This document shows positions 52,252 to 61,194 of a DNA stretch of 64,000 nucleotides, in pieces; positions within the stretch are counted from its first letter, which is position 1; every line of letters begins with the position of its first letter. The notes under the pieces are model-generated. The model worked only from the letters and a program-made list of their open reading frames with translations, searched no databases and was not told the DNA's origin. A program made the position numbers and the translations under genes. The stretch is from Hyphomicrobiales bacterium. Lineage in GTDB: Bacteria; Pseudomonadota; Alphaproteobacteria; Rhizobiales; Rhizobiaceae. The DNA is taken from NCBI GenBank assembly GCA_900465915.1, contig UBKJ01000002.1:241496-305495 (forward strand), written 5' to 3'.

Positions 52252-52797
52252 ATGAAACATGGACACAGAGGCGGCATGGGCCGCCATGAAAACCCAGCCG
52301 GCGATTGCCCCGACCATCACCATCGCCGCCACGGCCACCGGGGCGGGCGGCCGTTCGATTACGGCGAGTTGCGCCTTCTGCTTTTGGCGATGATCGCCGG
52401 CAAGCCGAGCCACGGTTACGAGCTGATCAAGGCCGTCGAGGAGCGCATGGGCGGCAGCTACAGCCCCAGCCCCGGCGTGATCTATCCCACCCTGTCCTGG
52501 CTGGACGACATGGGCTACGCGGCCATCGAGACGGCGGAGGCCGGCCGCAAGCGTTATGCGATCACGGCGGAGGGCGAGGCCTTCCTCGCCGCCAACCGCA
52601 AGGCGGCGGACGAGCTCCTGACCCGCGCCGCCGGCGAGCGCGGCCGGCCCGACGCGCCGGACCCGGTGCTGCGCGCCATGGAGAACCTCAAGCTCGCCTT
52701 GCGCCTGCGGCTGCGGCGCGGGCCCGTCGACGCCGAGGCGGCGACCGGCATCGCCGCCGCGCTGGACGCGGCCGCGCAGGCCGTCGAGCGCTGCTGA
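52252..52797 (+). CDS. PadR-family regulator with His-rich N-terminus (YqjI/NfeR-like)
   Basis: A 181-residue PadR-type regulator: winged helix at about 40-115 (LLLLAMIAGKPSHGYELIKA and SPGVIYPTLSWLDDMGY) and a C-terminal dimerisation helix. The N-terminal tail is metal-ligand rich: eight His between residues 3 and 29, including HHHRRHGH, plus Cys19. That is the layout of E. coli YqjI (NfeR), a nickel- and iron-responsive repressor of the ferric reductase gene yqjH. Here the yqjH-like gene follows 21 bp downstream in the same direction. I chose the ATG at 52252; an in-frame TTG lies at 52216. Confidence 0.87.
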   Translation: MKHGHRGGMGRHENPAGDCPDHHHRRHGHRGGRPFDYGELRLLLLAMIAGKPSHGYELIKAVEERMGGSYSPSPGVIYPTLSWLDDMGYAAIETAEAGRKRYAITAEGEAFLAANRKAADELLTRAAGERGRPDAPDPVLRAMENLKLALRLRLRRGPVDAEAATGIAAALDAAAQAVERC

Positions 52798-52818
52798 ACA
52801 CATCATATCGGAGCCATC

Positions 52819-53583
52819 ATGACCCATCACATCACCCGCCACCGGCACGAGCTGAAATTCCGCGACCTGACGGTGAAGGAGATTTTGCGCGTCACGCCCA
52901 ACATGATCCGTATTCTTTTGGGCGGCGACGATCTCGCCGATTTCGTCAGCCTGGGCGCCGACGACCATGTCAAGCTTTTCATCCCCAACGAAGCGGGCGA
53001 GCCGGAGCGCCGGGATTATACGCCGCGCTATTTCGACCGCGAGAAGCGGCTGCTCGCCATCGACTTCGCCGTGCACGAGGCGGGCCCGGCGACGCGCTGG
53101 GCGCTGGACGCCAAGCCGGGCGACGGCTTGCGGATCGGCGGCCCGCGCGGCTCGCTGGTGGTGCCGCCGAGCTTCGACTGGTGGCTGCTGGTCGGCGACG
53201 AGACCGCGCTGCCCGCCATCGGCCGCCGCATCGAGGAAGCGCCGGCGGGAACGCGCATGATCAGCGTGGCGGCGGTGGCCGACAGCCGCGACGAGCAGGT
53301 CTTCGACACCAAGGCCGACCTGCAAACGATCTGGGTGCACCGGCCGCTCGACCGCGCCGACGATCCCGCGCCGCTGCTCGAAGCCCTGCGCGCCTTGACC
53401 CTGCCCGAGGGCGACGGCTTCGTCTGGATCGCCGCCGAGGCCGCCGTGGCGCGGGCGGCGCGCGCCTGCCTCGTCGAGGAGCGCGGCCATCCGCTGGCCT
53501 GGACGAAGGCCGCCGGCTATTGGGTCAAGGGCGTGGCCGACGCGCATGAGAAGCTCGACGCGCCGGCGCCCGAGGGCCGCTGA
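52819..53583 (+). CDS. Siderophore-interacting protein, YqjH/NfeF-like ferric reductase
   Basis: A 254-residue FAD-binding siderophore-interacting protein. The N-terminal flavin domain has RRDYTPRYFD (about 66-75), the RxYT-type FAD motif; the C-terminal NADPH-binding domain has WWLLVGDETALPAIGRRIEE (20 residues, about 128-147) and FVWIAAEAA near 204. YqjH reduces Fe3+ siderophore chelates in the cytosol to release iron. GGAGCC precedes the ATG. Its place behind a YqjI-like regulator supports the ferric-chelate reductase role. Confidence 0.9.
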   Translation: MTHHITRHRHELKFRDLTVKEILRVTPNMIRILLGGDDLADFVSLGADDHVKLFIPNEAGEPERRDYTPRYFDREKRLLAIDFAVHEAGPATRWALDAKPGDGLRIGGPRGSLVVPPSFDWWLLVGDETALPAIGRRIEEAPAGTRMISVAAVADSRDEQVFDTKADLQTIWVHRPLDRADDPAPLLEALRALTLPEGDGFVWIAAEAAVARAARACLVEERGHPLAWTKAAGYWVKGVADAHEKLDAPAPEGR

Positions 53584-53586
53584 GGC

Positions 53587-55119
53587 CTATTTGGGCCGGC
53601 GCAGCAGGAAGACGATGGGCGCGACGGCCAGGATGGCCGCGCCCATCAGCCAGAAGCAGTCGCTATAGGTCATCACCAGCGCGTTCTTCTCGATCAGGCC
53701 CGAAAGCTGCGAAATGACCCGCAGCCGCGCGGTGGCGGCGTCGATCCCCTGGCTGACGCCGTCGGCGGAAAGCTGCATCTGCCCGCGCAGCGAATTGGCG
53801 GTCAGCGCCTCGCGGATGGTGTCGGAATGGACGGCGCTGCGCTGGTCGATCAGCACGCCGCACAAGGCCAGCCCGACCGAGCCGCCGAGATTGCGCGCCA
53901 TGCTGAAGATGCCGGCGCCGTCGGCGGCGTTCTCGCGGCCGAGCGCCGCCATCGACACCTGATTGAGGGGCATGGCCGCCAGCACCTGTCCGACGCCGCG
54001 CAGCAATTGCGAGACGGTGAAATCGCCGCCGGCGCTGTCGGGGCTGAGGCCGATGTCGACGAAGCAGCTCGCGGCGAAGAAGACGAGGCCGAGCGTCACC
54101 ATCAGCCGGGCGTCGAAGCGCCCGACGATGCGCGGCATGATCGGCACCATGAGGAAGACCGGCAGCGCCGACAGCGCCATGACCTGGCCCGCCTGGCGCG
54201 GATTGTAGCCGGCGATGTTGCTTAGAAACTGCGGCACCAGGAAGGTCGCGCCATAGGTGGCCGCGCCCACGACCAGCGCGATCAGGGTGGCGCTGGCGAA
54301 GGCGCCGTGGCGCAGCAGCCGCAGCTTGATGACCGGGTCGGGCGCGGTGCGCTGCGCGGCGAGGAAGACGACGAAGCCCATGAGCGAAGCCAGCGAGAGA
54401 TAGGTGATCATCGAGGATTCGAACCAGCGCTCGCGCTGGCCTTCCTCCAGCACCACGGTGAGGCAGCTGAAGGCCACGGCCATGCCGGCGATGCCGAACC
54501 AGTCGGCCTTTTCGAGCAGCGCCCAGTCCGGCCGGTGCCGGGGCAGGCCGAGGAGAAGCAGCGCCACCAGCGCCACGCCGATGGGCAGGTTGAGGAAGAA
54601 GCACCAGCGCCAGTTCACCTCCTCCGCCAGATAGCCGCCGATCACCGGGCCGAGCAGCGGGCCGAGAAGCACGATGATGCCGAAGATGCTCATGCCGACC
54701 GGCATTTGCCGGGCGGGAAGCCGCGTGCGGATGATGACCTGCGCGGTGGGGATCAGCGCGCCGCCGAAGAAGCCCTGTCCGGCGCGGCCGATAATCATCT
54801 CGACCAGCCCGTCGGAGACGCCGCAGACCATCGAGAACAGCACGAAGAACACCGTCGTCATCAGGAGCAGGTTGCGCAGGCCGAGGAGGCGCGTGAGCCA
54901 GGCCGTCAGCGGGATCATGATGACTTCCGCCACCAGATAGCCGGTGCCGATCCAGGTGCCCTCGGTGCCGCTCGCGCCCACCTCGCCCTGGATCTGCGGC
55001 AAGGCGGTGTTGGTGATGGAGATGTCGAGGGTGGCCATCAGCGCGCCCAGCGCGCCGGCCACCACCGCCACCCAGTCCGTCACGCTCGCCTTTTCGGGCG
55101 CGGCCGCCGCCTCGCTCAT
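53587..55119 (-). CDS. DHA2-family (EmrB-type) MFS drug efflux transporter
   Basis: A 510-residue transporter with 14 predicted membrane segments. It has the family features ATLDISITNTALPQIQGEVG near residue 30 (20 residues), GRAGQGFFGGALIPTAQ near 112, and LLGPLLGPVIGGYLAEEVNW near 150 (motif C region). With the HlyD/EmrA-like protein upstream it should form a proton-driven pump spanning the envelope together with a TolC-like channel. The ATG overlaps the hlyD-type stop (ATGA, 55116-55119). Convergent with the yqjH-like gene, stops three bases apart. Confidence 0.93.
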   Translation of the reverse strand: MSEAAAAPEKASVTDWVAVVAGALGALMATLDISITNTALPQIQGEVGASGTEGTWIGTGYLVAEVIMIPLTAWLTRLLGLRNLLLMTTVFFVLFSMVCGVSDGLVEMIIGRAGQGFFGGALIPTAQVIIRTRLPARQMPVGMSIFGIIVLLGPLLGPVIGGYLAEEVNWRWCFFLNLPIGVALVALLLLGLPRHRPDWALLEKADWFGIAGMAVAFSCLTVVLEEGQRERWFESSMITYLSLASLMGFVVFLAAQRTAPDPVIKLRLLRHGAFASATLIALVVGAATYGATFLVPQFLSNIAGYNPRQAGQVMALSALPVFLMVPIMPRIVGRFDARLMVTLGLVFFAASCFVDIGLSPDSAGGDFTVSQLLRGVGQVLAAMPLNQVSMAALGRENAADGAGIFSMARNLGGSVGLALCGVLIDQRSAVHSDTIREALTANSLRGQMQLSADGVSQGIDAATARLRVISQLSGLIEKNALVMTYSDCFWLMGAAILAVAPIVFLLRRPK

Positions 55120-56225
55120 TTCAGCGCCACGGGGCCGGAGGACGTGGTTTTGGTGTCGACGGCCACCTCGATCGACAGGCCGGGGACCAGCGGCGGCAGG
55201 CCGCTTTCCCTGTCGAGCCGGATGCGCACCGGCACGCGCTGGACGATCTTGGTGAAGTTGCCGGTGGCGTTCTCGGGCGGCAGCAGGGCGAATTGCGCGC
55301 CGGTGCCGGGGGAGAAGCTGTCGACCACGCCGCCGATCTTCAGGCCCGGATAGGCGTCGACGCTGATGCGCGCCGTCTGCCCGGCGCGCATGGCGCCGAT
55401 CTGCGTCTCCTTGAAATTGGCGACCAGGTAGAGCCGGTCCATCGGCACGACGGTCAGAAGCAATGTGCCCGGCTGCACATATTGGCCCAGCCGCACGGTG
55501 CGGTCGCCGACGCGGCCGTCGATGGGGCTGCGCAGCACGGTGCGCGACAGGTCGTCCTCGGCCTGGTTGAGGCTTTCCTGCGCCGCTTCGAGCTGGGCGC
55601 GCGCCTGCTGCACGGCGGCCGTGAGGCCGGCCAGTTGCTGCCTGTCGCCGTCGAGCACCGCCTGCTTGAGCCGGGTGACCGAATCCGCCTGTTTCTGCGC
55701 GGCCTCGGCTTCCTCGCTTTTCTGCTGGCTCTCGACGCCGCGCGCCACCAGCGGCGCGATGCGGGCGGCCTGTTTCTGGGCGAGGTCGGCGTTGGCCTCG
55801 GCGTTTTCGAGATCGGCCTGCGCCTGCGCGATGACCAGGTCCTGCTGGCGCAGGTCGGCCTCGGCCTTGGCGAGATCGGCCTGGCGCGCATCGACCGTGG
55901 CCCGCGCCTGCCGCGCCGCCATCTCGTAGCGCTGCGGGTCGATCTTGACGAGAGGCTGGCCGGCGGCGACGTCCTGGTTGTCGCGCACGTAGATCTCGGT
56001 CACCTGGCCCGCGACCTGCGGGGCCATCGAGACCTGGTCGGCGCGCAGATAGGCGTTGTCGGTGCTCTGGATGAAGCGGCCCGTCACATACCAGTAATAG
56101 CCGTAGCCGGCGCCGCCGACGAGGGCCAGAGCCGCCAGCGCCAGCGCGATGCGGCGGCCGAGGCGCTTGCCCGCCGGCTTGCGGGTCTCCGTGTCGGTAG
56201 TGGGGGAAGGGCTGGGCTTGTCCAT
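55116..56225 (-). CDS. EmrA/HlyD-type membrane fusion protein
   Basis: A 369-residue periplasmic adaptor: one N-terminal membrane anchor (IALALAALALVGGAGYGYYW, about 26-45), a biotinyl-lipoyl half-motif (VAGQVTEIYVRDNQDVAAGQ, about 72-91), a long Ala/Gln/Glu-rich coiled coil (about 100-215), then the second lipoyl half and beta-barrel (SPIDGRVGDRTVRLGQYVQP, about 235-254). It couples the DHA2 transporter to an outer-membrane channel. It is the first gene of the pump operon and is divergent from the TetR-type regulator. Confidence 0.93.
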   Translation of the reverse strand: MDKPSPSPTTDTETRKPAGKRLGRRIALALAALALVGGAGYGYYWYVTGRFIQSTDNAYLRADQVSMAPQVAGQVTEIYVRDNQDVAAGQPLVKIDPQRYEMAARQARATVDARQADLAKAEADLRQQDLVIAQAQADLENAEANADLAQKQAARIAPLVARGVESQQKSEEAEAAQKQADSVTRLKQAVLDGDRQQLAGLTAAVQQARAQLEAAQESLNQAEDDLSRTVLRSPIDGRVGDRTVRLGQYVQPGTLLLTVVPMDRLYLVANFKETQIGAMRAGQTARISVDAYPGLKIGGVVDSFSPGTGAQFALLPPENATGNFTKIVQRVPVRIRLDRESGLPPLVPGLSIEVAVDTKTTSSGPVALK

Positions 56226-56271
56226 GATCGTGTCGCTTAATGCCCGTGGGCCATGTTGGTTGCGTGGATGC

Positions 56272-56311
56272 TGAAATATACCAAATGGAAGATTTGTTCC
56301 AGTTGAAATAT
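56272..56311. promoter_or_regulatory. Candidate operator between efflux operon and tetR
   Basis: TGAAATAT occurs at 56272-56279 and 56304-56311, 32 bp (three helical turns) apart. Between them TGGAA (56286-56290) and TTCCA (56297-56301) form an inverted repeat with a 6-base spacer. The stretch is much more AT-rich than its surroundings and lies between the divergent pump and regulator genes. Confidence 0.45.
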
Positions 56312-56350
56312 TTTTTGCGGCATGGCACCCTGCGCGGCATGGAGAAAGCG

Positions 56351-57034
56351 ATGGCGAGCGGCAGGCGACACAGGGCCGAAGGCGGATATCCGCGCGGCGA
56401 GGAGACGAAGGCGCGGATCATCCGCGCCGCGATCGCGCTTTTCGGCGAGAAGGGTTTCGCCGGCGTCTCGACGCGCGAGATCGCGCAGGCGGCCGACGTG
56501 CCGGCCCCGTCGCTGCAATATTATTTCGGCAACAAGGCGGGGCTCTACCAGGCCTGCCTGGCCGACATCCAGGATATCGCCACGAGGGCGATGGAGCCGG
56601 CGCTGCGCCACGCCGAGGCGCTGGTCGCGGAAGGGGCGGGGGCGGAGAGCCTGATCGAGGCCTATTGCCGGCTTCTCGACAGCATGGCCGATTTCATGTT
56701 CGACGCGCCCGACGCCGACAGCCGCGCGCTGTTCATCGCGCAAAGGCGGGTGCCGTCGCCGGAATCGAAGATGCAGAAGGAGACGACGCTGGGCCGGCGG
56801 ATCAGGGATTGCTGCACCGCGATCATCGCCCGCGTCTCGCGCGACGAACCGTCCGCCGAAGCGCTGCGCGTCCGGGCGATCACGATCAACGGCCAGCTGC
56901 TGGTGGTGCATCTGGCGCGGCGGCATCTGATGGACATGATCGGCTGGGACGGGATCGGCGCGCAGAGGCTCGCGGCGCTCAAGGCGACGATCCGCACGCA
57001 GACCGTCGCCATCCTCAAATCCTACGGCGCATGA
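56351..57034 (+). CDS. TetR-family regulator (CerR/DUF1956 type)
   Basis: A 227-residue TetR regulator. The helix-turn-helix is at about 20-65 (GFAGVSTREIAQAADVPAPS, LQYYFGNKAGLYQAC) and the C-terminal ligand domain is of the CerR/CecR type (DUF1956). CecR-like regulators control HlyD- and ABC-type drug efflux genes, matching the divergent pump operon. I chose the ATG at 56351 because GGAG lies six bases upstream; an in-frame ATG at 56339 and a longer frame from 56240 are possible. Confidence 0.88.
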   Translation: MASGRRHRAEGGYPRGEETKARIIRAAIALFGEKGFAGVSTREIAQAADVPAPSLQYYFGNKAGLYQACLADIQDIATRAMEPALRHAEALVAEGAGAESLIEAYCRLLDSMADFMFDAPDADSRALFIAQRRVPSPESKMQKETTLGRRIRDCCTAIIARVSRDEPSAEALRVRAITINGQLLVVHLARRHLMDMIGWDGIGAQRLAALKATIRTQTVAILKSYGA

Positions 57035-57037
57035 AAA

Positions 57038-57059
57038 CGCCCCCGCTTTCGCGAGGGCG
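57038..57059. terminator. Hairpin between convergent tetR and rcnB-like genes
   Basis: CGCCCCCGC (57038-57046) and GCGAGGGCG (57051-57059) pair with one mismatch around a 4-base loop. A-rich sequence precedes and GCTATTTTA follows, so it may terminate in both directions. Confidence 0.5.
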
Positions 57060-57067
57060 CTGCTATT

Positions 57068-57385
57068 TTAATGCGCGGCGAGGATGCCGGCGATGAAGCC
57101 GGTCGCGGCGGTGACCAGCAGATATTCGTTGCCGACGCGGATCCATCGCTGGCCGCGGCCCGGCTTGCGAAGGCCGTAGCGCTGATAGTCGCGGATCTCC
57201 TGATGCTTGCGCCAGTCGTTGTAGCGCTGGCCCTTGCGCCAATGGGCCTGCGGGGCCGGGCGATGCATGTCGTGGCGCTGCTGCACGCCGTGCCTGTATT
57301 GCGGATGCTGGGTCTGCGCCTCGGCGGCGAACGGAGCGGCGACGAAGGTGAGGGCGACAGTCGCGAGAAGAATCTTCCTGAACAT
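57068..57385 (-). CDS. RcnB-like periplasmic protein
   Basis: A 105-residue exported protein: signal peptide KILLATVALTFVAAPFAAEA (about 4-23), then a His/Gln/Arg-rich region (HPQYRHGVQQRHDMHRP) and the RcnB-type core DYQRYGLRKPGRGQRWIRVG followed by a short hydrophobic end (LLVTAATGFIAGIL). E. coli RcnB is a periplasmic protein that adjusts Ni2+/Co2+ efflux; many alphaproteobacterial members have no defined role. AGGAGAA precedes the ATG at 57383-57385 and settles the start. It stands alone. Confidence 0.82.
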   Translation of the reverse strand: MFRKILLATVALTFVAAPFAAEAQTQHPQYRHGVQQRHDMHRPAPQAHWRKGQRYNDWRKHQEIRDYQRYGLRKPGRGQRWIRVGNEYLLVTAATGFIAGILAAH

Positions 57386-57570
57386 CTGGTTCTCCTTTGT
57401 TGATGAAGCCAGACTATCGATGCGCGAATGAACGTCGGATGAATGAGCCCGCGTGAAGACATTAAATAAAAGCAATGTGGTTTAACGCTTTGTCAACCAT
57501 AGCGCGGCCGGCTGGATTTCTGAAAGACTGTTGCGCCATGCAACTATTGCACCCGCAAACTATCCGGCCG

Positions 57571-58476
57571 TCATGAAAAGCGGCCGATGATCCAGTCGCG
57601 GAAACTCGCAATATGCGCGTCCTCGCGGAGGTCGAGGGGTTCGACGAGATAGATGCCCAGGCCGGTTTCGACCACGTGGTCGCCGATCCGCTGCAACTGT
57701 CCCTGCTCGATCTTGCCCTGGACCAGGTGTTCCCATCCCAGCGCCACGCCTTGCCCCATCAGCGCCGCGTCGATGGCGGAGTGGTAGTCGGACACCGTCA
57801 GGCTCGCCTTGGACGGCGGCTGCCTGGCCTGCAGGCTCGCGAACCAGTCCGGCCAGCCGATGCGCACGCGCTTGGGTTCGTCGACATGGATGAGATTGGC
57901 CTGGGCCAGCAGGCCGAGGTCCTCCAGGCCGGGATTGCGCGCGATATAGTCCGGCGAGGCGACGGCGCCGACGCGCTCGGGGGTCAGGAGCCAGCTTCGC
58001 ACGTCGCTCCATGTCCCGTCGCCCAGCCGGGCGGAGAAATCGAGGTCTTTTGCGACAATGTCGACCTTGTCCGAATCGCTCTCGTCCAGATGCAGCGCGA
58101 TATTCGGATAGGCCTTTGAAAATTCGGGCAGGCGCGGCAGCATCCACAGCGCCACGAAGCTCGACGAGAAGCAGGCCCGCACGATCGGATTGTCCGCCTC
58201 GCCGGTGAGCTCGTTCACCGTCTTGAGCATCTGGTTGAGGACGAATCGCGCTTCCTTGTAGATCGCCTTGCCGTTGGGCGTCATGCGCAGGCCGCGGCGA
58301 TTGCGCTCGAAAAGCGGGAAGCCCAAAGCGTCCTCGGTCGTCCTGATGGCCTTGCTGACCGCCGGCTGGGTGATCCCCAGCTCGTCGGCCGCTTCGGTGA
58401 AGGAGAGATGGCGGCCGACGGCCTCGATCGCAAACAGACAATTCAACGAAGGGAGACGGCGCCGGAGTGGGTGCAT
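57571..58476 (-). CDS. LysR-family regulator, GcvA-like (first copy)
   Basis: A 301-residue LysR regulator. The DNA-binding part has HLSFTEAADELGITQPAVSK (20 residues, about 23-42), and the effector domain runs from about 95 to 295. The pattern (LPSLNCLFAIEAVGRH, then DLDFSARLGDGTW near 146) is that of GcvA-like regulators, which control glycine-cleavage and amine catabolic genes. It is divergent from the DMGDH-like gene over 201 bp and probably controls it. A second, related regulator lies at 62064-62990. Confidence 0.9.
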   Translation of the reverse strand: MHPLRRRLPSLNCLFAIEAVGRHLSFTEAADELGITQPAVSKAIRTTEDALGFPLFERNRRGLRMTPNGKAIYKEARFVLNQMLKTVNELTGEADNPIVRACFSSSFVALWMLPRLPEFSKAYPNIALHLDESDSDKVDIVAKDLDFSARLGDGTWSDVRSWLLTPERVGAVASPDYIARNPGLEDLGLLAQANLIHVDEPKRVRIGWPDWFASLQARQPPSKASLTVSDYHSAIDAALMGQGVALGWEHLVQGKIEQGQLQRIGDHVVETGLGIYLVEPLDLREDAHIASFRDWIIGRFS

Positions 58477-58677
58477 AACTTTTTTTTATCCTGCACATGA
58501 AAAAGAGTCAACGTGACAGGAATTTGGGACGAAGCTAGGTTTTTCCCAACCCGCCCGGACAGTCCAAAGCGTCTCCCAGCCGGGCGATCTTGAAGAGCGT
58601 CGTCACCCCGTGGGAAAGGTCGGCTCCGAAGCTTTCCGAGCCCGCGAGATCCCACTTCTCCGCAGCACAGGGCACAC

Positions 58678-61116
58678 ATGAAAAGCGAAGTTGAAGTCGT
58701 CGTCGTCGGTGGGGGATGCGTCGGGGCGGCCATCCTCTACGGCCTCACCAGGCATGGTTGCAGCGACGTGGCGCTGCTGGAGCGCAGCCAGCTGACCGCC
58801 GGCTCCACCTGGCACGCGGCGGGCCTTCTGGTGACCTTCGTGCGCTCGACCAATATCAGCCGGATGACGCAGGAGACCATCGACATCTATACGCAGGTCG
58901 AGAAGGAGATCGGCTCGCCGGTGGGGCTCAACAAGGTCGGCCAGCTCCGGGTCGCCAATACGCAAGCGCGGATGGACGAGTTCCTGGCCTATATCGGCAT
59001 CGCCGAGGCCGCCGGCATCGAGGCGGAGATTTTGACGCCCGAGGAGGTGCGGGCGAAGCATCCGCTCCTTAATCCGAGCCAGGATATCAAGGGCGGCATC
59101 TTCCACGCGCAGGACGGCTATATCAACCCCGCCGACATCACCATGGCGATGGCGAAGTTGGCGCGCGACAAGGGAGCGGTCATCTATCAGGGCACGGAGG
59201 CGCAGGCCTATGAGCAGCTCCCCGACGGCCGCTGGAAGGTCGTGACCAACAAGGGCGAGATCGTCGGCAAGCATCTGATCTTCGCCACCGGCAATTACGC
59301 GCGCGAAAACGCAAAGCGCGTGGGGCTCGATCTTCCCTGCATCCCGATCCTGCACCAGTACTGGACCACCGAGCCGCTGCCGGAGCTGGTCGCGCGCCGC
59401 AAGCAGGGCCTGCCGCAATATCCGATCCTGCGCGACGAGGATTACGGCGCCTATCTGCGCGAGGACGTGGGCGGGCTGCAATTCGGTCCCTATGAATTCG
59501 AGAAGGACCTGAAGCTCTGGGGCGTGGACGGCGTGCCGAAGGATTTCGGCATGGAGCTTCTGCCGGAGGATTTCGAGGCCTGCGAAACGCAGTGGAGCCG
59601 GGCGCTCGAACGCGTGCCGGCGCTGGGCACGGTCGGCATCAAGGCCAATACGCGCGGCCCGATCCAGATGACGCCGGACGAATTGCCGCTGGTCGGCCCC
59701 GCGCCGGGGCTGAAGAACCTCTGGCTCGCCGAGGGCGTGCCGGGCGGCATCCTCTGGGGCGGCACCATCGGCGAGCGGCTGGCGCGCTGGATCCTCACCG
59801 GCGATCCCGGCATGGACATGTCGGAGATCGACGCCCGCCGCATCGGCAATTACGTGTCCAAGCGGTGGACGGCGGACAAGGTGCACGAGACCTGGGGCAC
59901 GCATATGGAGCCGCACATCCCCGGCGAGGACCGCCCCGCGGCGCGCCCGGCCAAGACGGCCCCGTCCTACGATTTGCTGACTTCCAAGGGCGCCGTGTGG
60001 ACGGTTCTCGACGGCTGGGAGTTCCCGCGCTGGTTCGCGCCTTCGCCGGAGCTGGCGATCCCCGAGCATAGCTTCCGCCGCACGAAGCACGCGGATTACG
60101 TGGAGGCCGAAGTGCGCGCCGTCCGCGAGGCGGCGGGCCTGATCGACATGGCGCCGATGACGAAGTTCACGGTTCGGGGACCGCGCGCCGCCGCGTGGCT
60201 GAACGGGCTTTTCGCCAACAAGCTGCCGGCGGTCGGACGGGTCGGGCTGACGGTCATGTGCAGCCGCCAGGGCGGCGTGATCGCGGAATATACGGTGGCG
60301 CGCTACGGCGAGAACGATTTCTACCTCGTCAGCACGCCCGCGGGCGAGGTGCTGAACTGGGACGTCCTGACCAGGCATCTCCCGGAGGACGGCGGCGTCG
60401 AGCTCCGGAACGTCTCCGAACAGCTGGGCGTGCTGGCTTTGTCCGGCCCGAAGGCGCGCGACATCCTCCAGCCGCTGACCGACAACGATCTGTCCAACGC
60501 GGTTTTCCCATGGCTGTCGGCGCAAATGGGCGAGGTCGGCTACGCCCGCGACGTGCGCCTGCTCCGCGTCTCCTATACCGGCGAGATGGGCTGGGAGCTG
60601 CATCATCCGATGAGCTACAGCCGCCATCTCGTCGACCTGCTGATCAAGGCGGGCGAGCCGCACGGCATGAAGCTCTTCGGGCTGGAGGCGATCGAGTCGC
60701 TGCGGCTCGACAAGAGCTACCGGGCGATCCGCCGCGAGCTCGCCTGCGACATCAGCCCGCTGGAGGCGGGGCTGGAGCGCTTCGTCAAGTTCGACAAGGG
60801 CGATTTCGTCGGCCGCGACGCGCTGCTGGCCCAGAAGGAAGCTGGGCTTCAGCGCCGCATCGTCACGCTGAAGCTGCCCGCCGCGGACACTTCCGTCATC
60901 GCCGGCGAAAGCGTCTACCGGGACGGAAAGCTGGTCGGGCGGGTCACCTCGGGCGGCTATTCCTATCATTTCGGCCACGATATCGCGCTGGCGCTGCTGT
61001 CGGCCGAGGTGGAGGTCGGCGCGCGGCTCAAGGTGCATATCCACAACGAGATGCGCGACGCCGAAGTCGTCGCCGACAGTCTCTACGATCCGACCAGCGC
61101 CCGGGCGCGGATGTGA
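58678..61116 (+). CDS. Dimethylglycine/sarcosine dehydrogenase-like flavoprotein with GcvT domain
   Basis: An 812-residue enzyme with an N-terminal FAD-dependent oxidoreductase domain (dinucleotide motif VVVVGGGCVGAAILYGL, about 7-23) and a C-terminal GcvT-type folate domain (about 430-810, with SYTGEMGWELHHPMSY). The motif GSTWHAAGL holds His46, the residue that binds FAD covalently in mitochondrial dimethylglycine dehydrogenase. It should N-demethylate a methylated amine and pass the methylene group to tetrahydrofolate. It shares layout, but not close sequence, with the protein at 10188-12749. Followed by a binding-protein gene after 78 bp. Confidence 0.92.
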   Translation: MKSEVEVVVVGGGCVGAAILYGLTRHGCSDVALLERSQLTAGSTWHAAGLLVTFVRSTNISRMTQETIDIYTQVEKEIGSPVGLNKVGQLRVANTQARMDEFLAYIGIAEAAGIEAEILTPEEVRAKHPLLNPSQDIKGGIFHAQDGYINPADITMAMAKLARDKGAVIYQGTEAQAYEQLPDGRWKVVTNKGEIVGKHLIFATGNYARENAKRVGLDLPCIPILHQYWTTEPLPELVARRKQGLPQYPILRDEDYGAYLREDVGGLQFGPYEFEKDLKLWGVDGVPKDFGMELLPEDFEACETQWSRALERVPALGTVGIKANTRGPIQMTPDELPLVGPAPGLKNLWLAEGVPGGILWGGTIGERLARWILTGDPGMDMSEIDARRIGNYVSKRWTADKVHETWGTHMEPHIPGEDRPAARPAKTAPSYDLLTSKGAVWTVLDGWEFPRWFAPSPELAIPEHSFRRTKHADYVEAEVRAVREAAGLIDMAPMTKFTVRGPRAAAWLNGLFANKLPAVGRVGLTVMCSRQGGVIAEYTVARYGENDFYLVSTPAGEVLNWDVLTRHLPEDGGVELRNVSEQLGVLALSGPKARDILQPLTDNDLSNAVFPWLSAQMGEVGYARDVRLLRVSYTGEMGWELHHPMSYSRHLVDLLIKAGEPHGMKLFGLEAIESLRLDKSYRAIRRELACDISPLEAGLERFVKFDKGDFVGRDALLAQKEAGLQRRIVTLKLPAADTSVIAGESVYRDGKLVGRVTSGGYSYHFGHDIALALLSAEVEVGARLKVHIHNEMRDAEVVADSLYDPTSARARM

Positions 61117-61194
61117 AAGGGGCGCGGCCGTCCGGGGGCGGGAAGCAGCAGACCGACATGCAGCCATAAATCCAAAAACAAACGAGGGAAACAC

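Noticed and set aside
58477..58677. Glycine or SAM riboswitch upstream of the DMGDH-like gene
   Set aside because: The 201-bp leader was inspected for conserved glycine-aptamer and SAM-box cores and none was found; short stems there are expected in GC-rich DNA.
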